Source of the DNA: Pseudoips prasinana
Lineage: Eukaryota > Arthropoda > Insecta > Lepidoptera > Nolidae
DNA length: 64,000 nucleotides
NCBI GenBank assembly: GCA_951640165.1
Contig: OX621246.1
Location: 5,667,001 to 5,731,000 of the forward strand
Reading direction: 5' to 3'
A model generated the notes under the pieces. The model was not told the DNA's origin. It worked only from the letters and a program-made list of their open reading frames with translations, and did no database searches. The number at the start of each line of letters is the position of its first letter. Within the stretch, counting starts at the first letter, position 1. This document shows positions 62,331 through 64,000 of this stretch, one piece after another. The translations under genes were made by a program, and so were the position numbers.

Positions 62331-62573
62331 TATCTAGGGACAATGTCACACAGATCAGCCTAGCCCCAAAATAAGCAAAGCTTGTACTATAGAACCAAGC
62401 GACGATAACATACTTATATATAGATAGATAAATACTTATATACATAGAAAATATCCATGACTCGGAAACAAATATTCGTGCTCATCACACTAATATTTGC
62501 ACTTACCGGGATTCGAACCCAGGACCACCAGCTTCGTAAGCAGGAGCACTACCAACTAGGCTACGGTGACCGT
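62331..62573 (-). mobile_element. SINE-A
   Basis: TAGGGACAATGTCACACAGA, CTAGCCCCAAAATAAGCAAA, GGGATTCGAACCCAGGACCA and TAGGCTACGGTGACCGTC. Confidence 0.8.
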
Positions 62574-63029
62574 CCCAGGGTTCCAGGATATTATGTCCCA
62601 CGATACTATTATTTATATGATTTACGGTACATCCAACGGACTAAATAGTCGAGTATAGAAGGTTTCGCTAAGGCTTAATGTAACCAGAATTAGCGCAACT
62701 GTAGATTTCAATGATAAAATGTTGAAATAAAAGTATTTTGCTGTAGTAAGATTACTATTAAGGAATACCTAGATATGGTGGACAGTTATCTCTTCCGTGT
62801 TAATAAACTTTCAAGTAGGTACTCTGGATCTACTGCCCTTCACTCACGGGGAAATACACAACCGATTGCCATCGATGAATGGTGCTATAGTATAAAAAAA
62901 TACTTATAATTATGAAACTCAACAGTGCTAAAATGGTGATACAATTTTATTCCGTACTGTCAATCGATAACTTAATTTTCTGTTCTGAATTCATAGAAAC
63001 ACATTCCAAGCCATTTGGTGGCAAATACG
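62574..63029. other. No gene recognised
   Basis: No supported ORF or repeat. Confidence 0.4.
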
Positions 63030-63215
63030 CGCAGGTTGGCGTGGTTGGTAAATGCTTGCCTTGCACGCAGCTCGTGGGTTCGATTCCCACCATGAATAAA
63101 TCTGTTTGTCCTGAGTCTGGGTTTAATTATGTATACAAGTATTTACAAAAGAAAAGTAGTTCGAAATGTAGTACCTCTGCTTAGTTTGGGATCAGATGGC
63201 CGTGTGTGAATAATG
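63030..63215 (+). mobile_element. SINE-B
   Basis: AGGTTGGCGTGGTTGGTAAA head, GGGTTCGATTCCCACC, TTTGTCCTGAGTCTGGGTTT, a shortened 3' domain and GTGTGTGAATAATGTCC. Confidence 0.75.
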
Positions 63216-63404
63216 TCCTCAAACTCAAACTTATGTTCTACTAATGTTACGACCTAGGATATTATTATGCTGGTATACTACAAACGCATGACATTACTAT
63301 AAACGCAGTCAATAATACCCCCTTTCACCTCTCACATAAACACCGTTGTCGCAGGAACGTCTTGGACGATCCCGACGACGCGACGAGATTACCACTTACC
63401 TTTT

Positions 63405-63604
63405 AATTTTCTTTTCTTTTCTTTTCTTTTCTTTTCTTTTCTTTTCTTTTCTTTTCTTTTCTTTTCTTTTCTTTTCTTTTCTTTTCTTTTCTTTTCTTTT
63501 CTTTTCTTTTCTTTTCTTTTCTTTTCTTTTCTTTTCTTTTCTTTTCTTTTCTTTTCTTTTCTTTTCTTTTCTTTTCTTCTCTTTTCTTTTCTTTTCTTTT
63601 CTTT
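63405..63604. repeat. (CTTTT)n microsatellite, about 40 units
   Basis: 200 bp of CTTTT with a single interruption (CTTCT near 63578). It lies 3' of the splice donor at 63654-63655 on the minus strand, so it would be intronic if that exon is real. Confidence 0.95.
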
Positions 63605-63655
63605 ACCTAGAATAAGTCTAGATAGTTAGATACCTATCCTCACAACATTACTCAC

Positions 63656-63827
63656 CAACCGATTTCTCGTACTCGCTGGACGAGAGTACAACCGCGAAGG
63701 CGTCGCGGTCACCAGCGTCCTCCATGACCCTTAGTTTGCATTCATATCGATGAAATAACCTCACCAGATCCTCATTCGGACGATAGGGCCGCATATTAAC
63801 GTAAAGCGATAGTTGAACAAAACGTTC
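63656..63827 (-). CDS. Putative internal exon of a host gene (172 nt)
   Basis: On the minus strand, TTATTCTAG (acceptor AG at 63828-63829) is followed by an open stretch of 57 codons plus one base. It then meets G|GTGAGT (donor GT at 63654-63655), a near-ideal insect 5' splice site. The peptide includes ERFVQLSLYVNMRPYRPNED, VRLFHRYECKLRVMEDAGDR and AFAVVLSSSEYEKSVG. Its GC content is clearly above the neighbourhood. Two diverged relatives at 61808-61928 and 46142-46292 keep the same blocks, which supports past coding function but also suggests a multicopy or transposon-carried exon. I do not recognise the protein. Adjacent exons would lie beyond 64000 (upstream) or downstream past the microsatellite; none was found. 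Confidence 0.5.
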
Positions 63828-64000
63828 CTAGAATAATCCTCTCATGAATCCGCACGTCTGTAACCGCCCTGAGTTGAGATTTTAACCCCAAAAGGGTAGC
63901 CTCCTGCGCGGGTACTTACGTGCGTACTTATTAGATTCTTAGTTGCAATGGCAAACTACCTACTTTAAATTATTACGATTTAAGATCAAAAAGTCAAACT

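Noticed and set aside
63346..63615. Open frame of about 90 codons encoding FSFLF repeats
   Set aside because: It is a direct translation of the (CTTTT)n microsatellite. A 5-bp repeat has no stop in this frame and carries no coding information.

Overview
The window reads as repeat-rich nuclear DNA from an insect, most likely a moth or butterfly (Lepidoptera). The evidence is an AT-rich background, eukaryotic transposons of nearly every class, short Helitrons that start TC, end CTAG and sit between A and T like the lepidopteran LEP1 family, several tRNA-headed SINE families, and absence of any bacterial-style gene layout. No complete host gene is visible. No rRNA gene, functional tRNA gene, CRISPR array or LTR retrotransposon was seen. 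Family labels used below (SINE-A to SINE-F, HEL-1 to HEL-3, MITE-1 to MITE-4, LINE-1 to LINE-3, REP-1 to REP-4) are working names for groups seen repeatedly inside this window, not database names.

Layout: 1-5 kb holds a Helitron end, a LINE 3' end, a fold-back MITE with an internal 90-bp tandem duplication, dispersed repeats and a 38-bp/76-bp minisatellite. A 1.85-kb piggyBac-like element with TTAA sites and a frameshifted transposase remnant lies at 5-6.9 kb. 7-16.6 kb is a nest of SINEs, Helitrons and RTE-like LINE tails. 17-19.5 kb has a truncated LINE and a local tandem array invaded by other repeats. 22.8-26.2 kb has two decayed LINE fragments and a REP-2 copy split by a Helitron, for which the unsplit site exists at 2.4 kb. 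29-33.5 kb has further nested SINEs. 38.3-39.6 kb is an apparently intact mariner with a full-length transposase, inserted in a SINE. 40-43 kb has SINE/LINE nests, a MITE and a 44-bp perfect palindrome. 46.5-50 kb holds a decayed LINE and a long LINE with an open 903-codon frame. 50-63.6 kb continues with SINEs and Helitrons and ends in a (CTTTT)n tract.

The best candidate for host coding sequence is a 172-nt open exon with good splice signals at 63656-63827 (minus). It has two diverged relatives at 61.8 kb and 46.2 kb. Weaker coding or promoter candidates lie at 43.6, 55.6 and 56.3 kb.

The only proteins that look potentially functional are the mariner transposase, a DDD enzyme, and the LINE-1 reverse transcriptase, which has lost its 5' portion. 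Most remaining elements are non-autonomous and would depend on enzymes encoded elsewhere: SINEs on LINE reverse transcriptase, Helitrons on a Rep/Hel protein, MITEs on DNA transposases.
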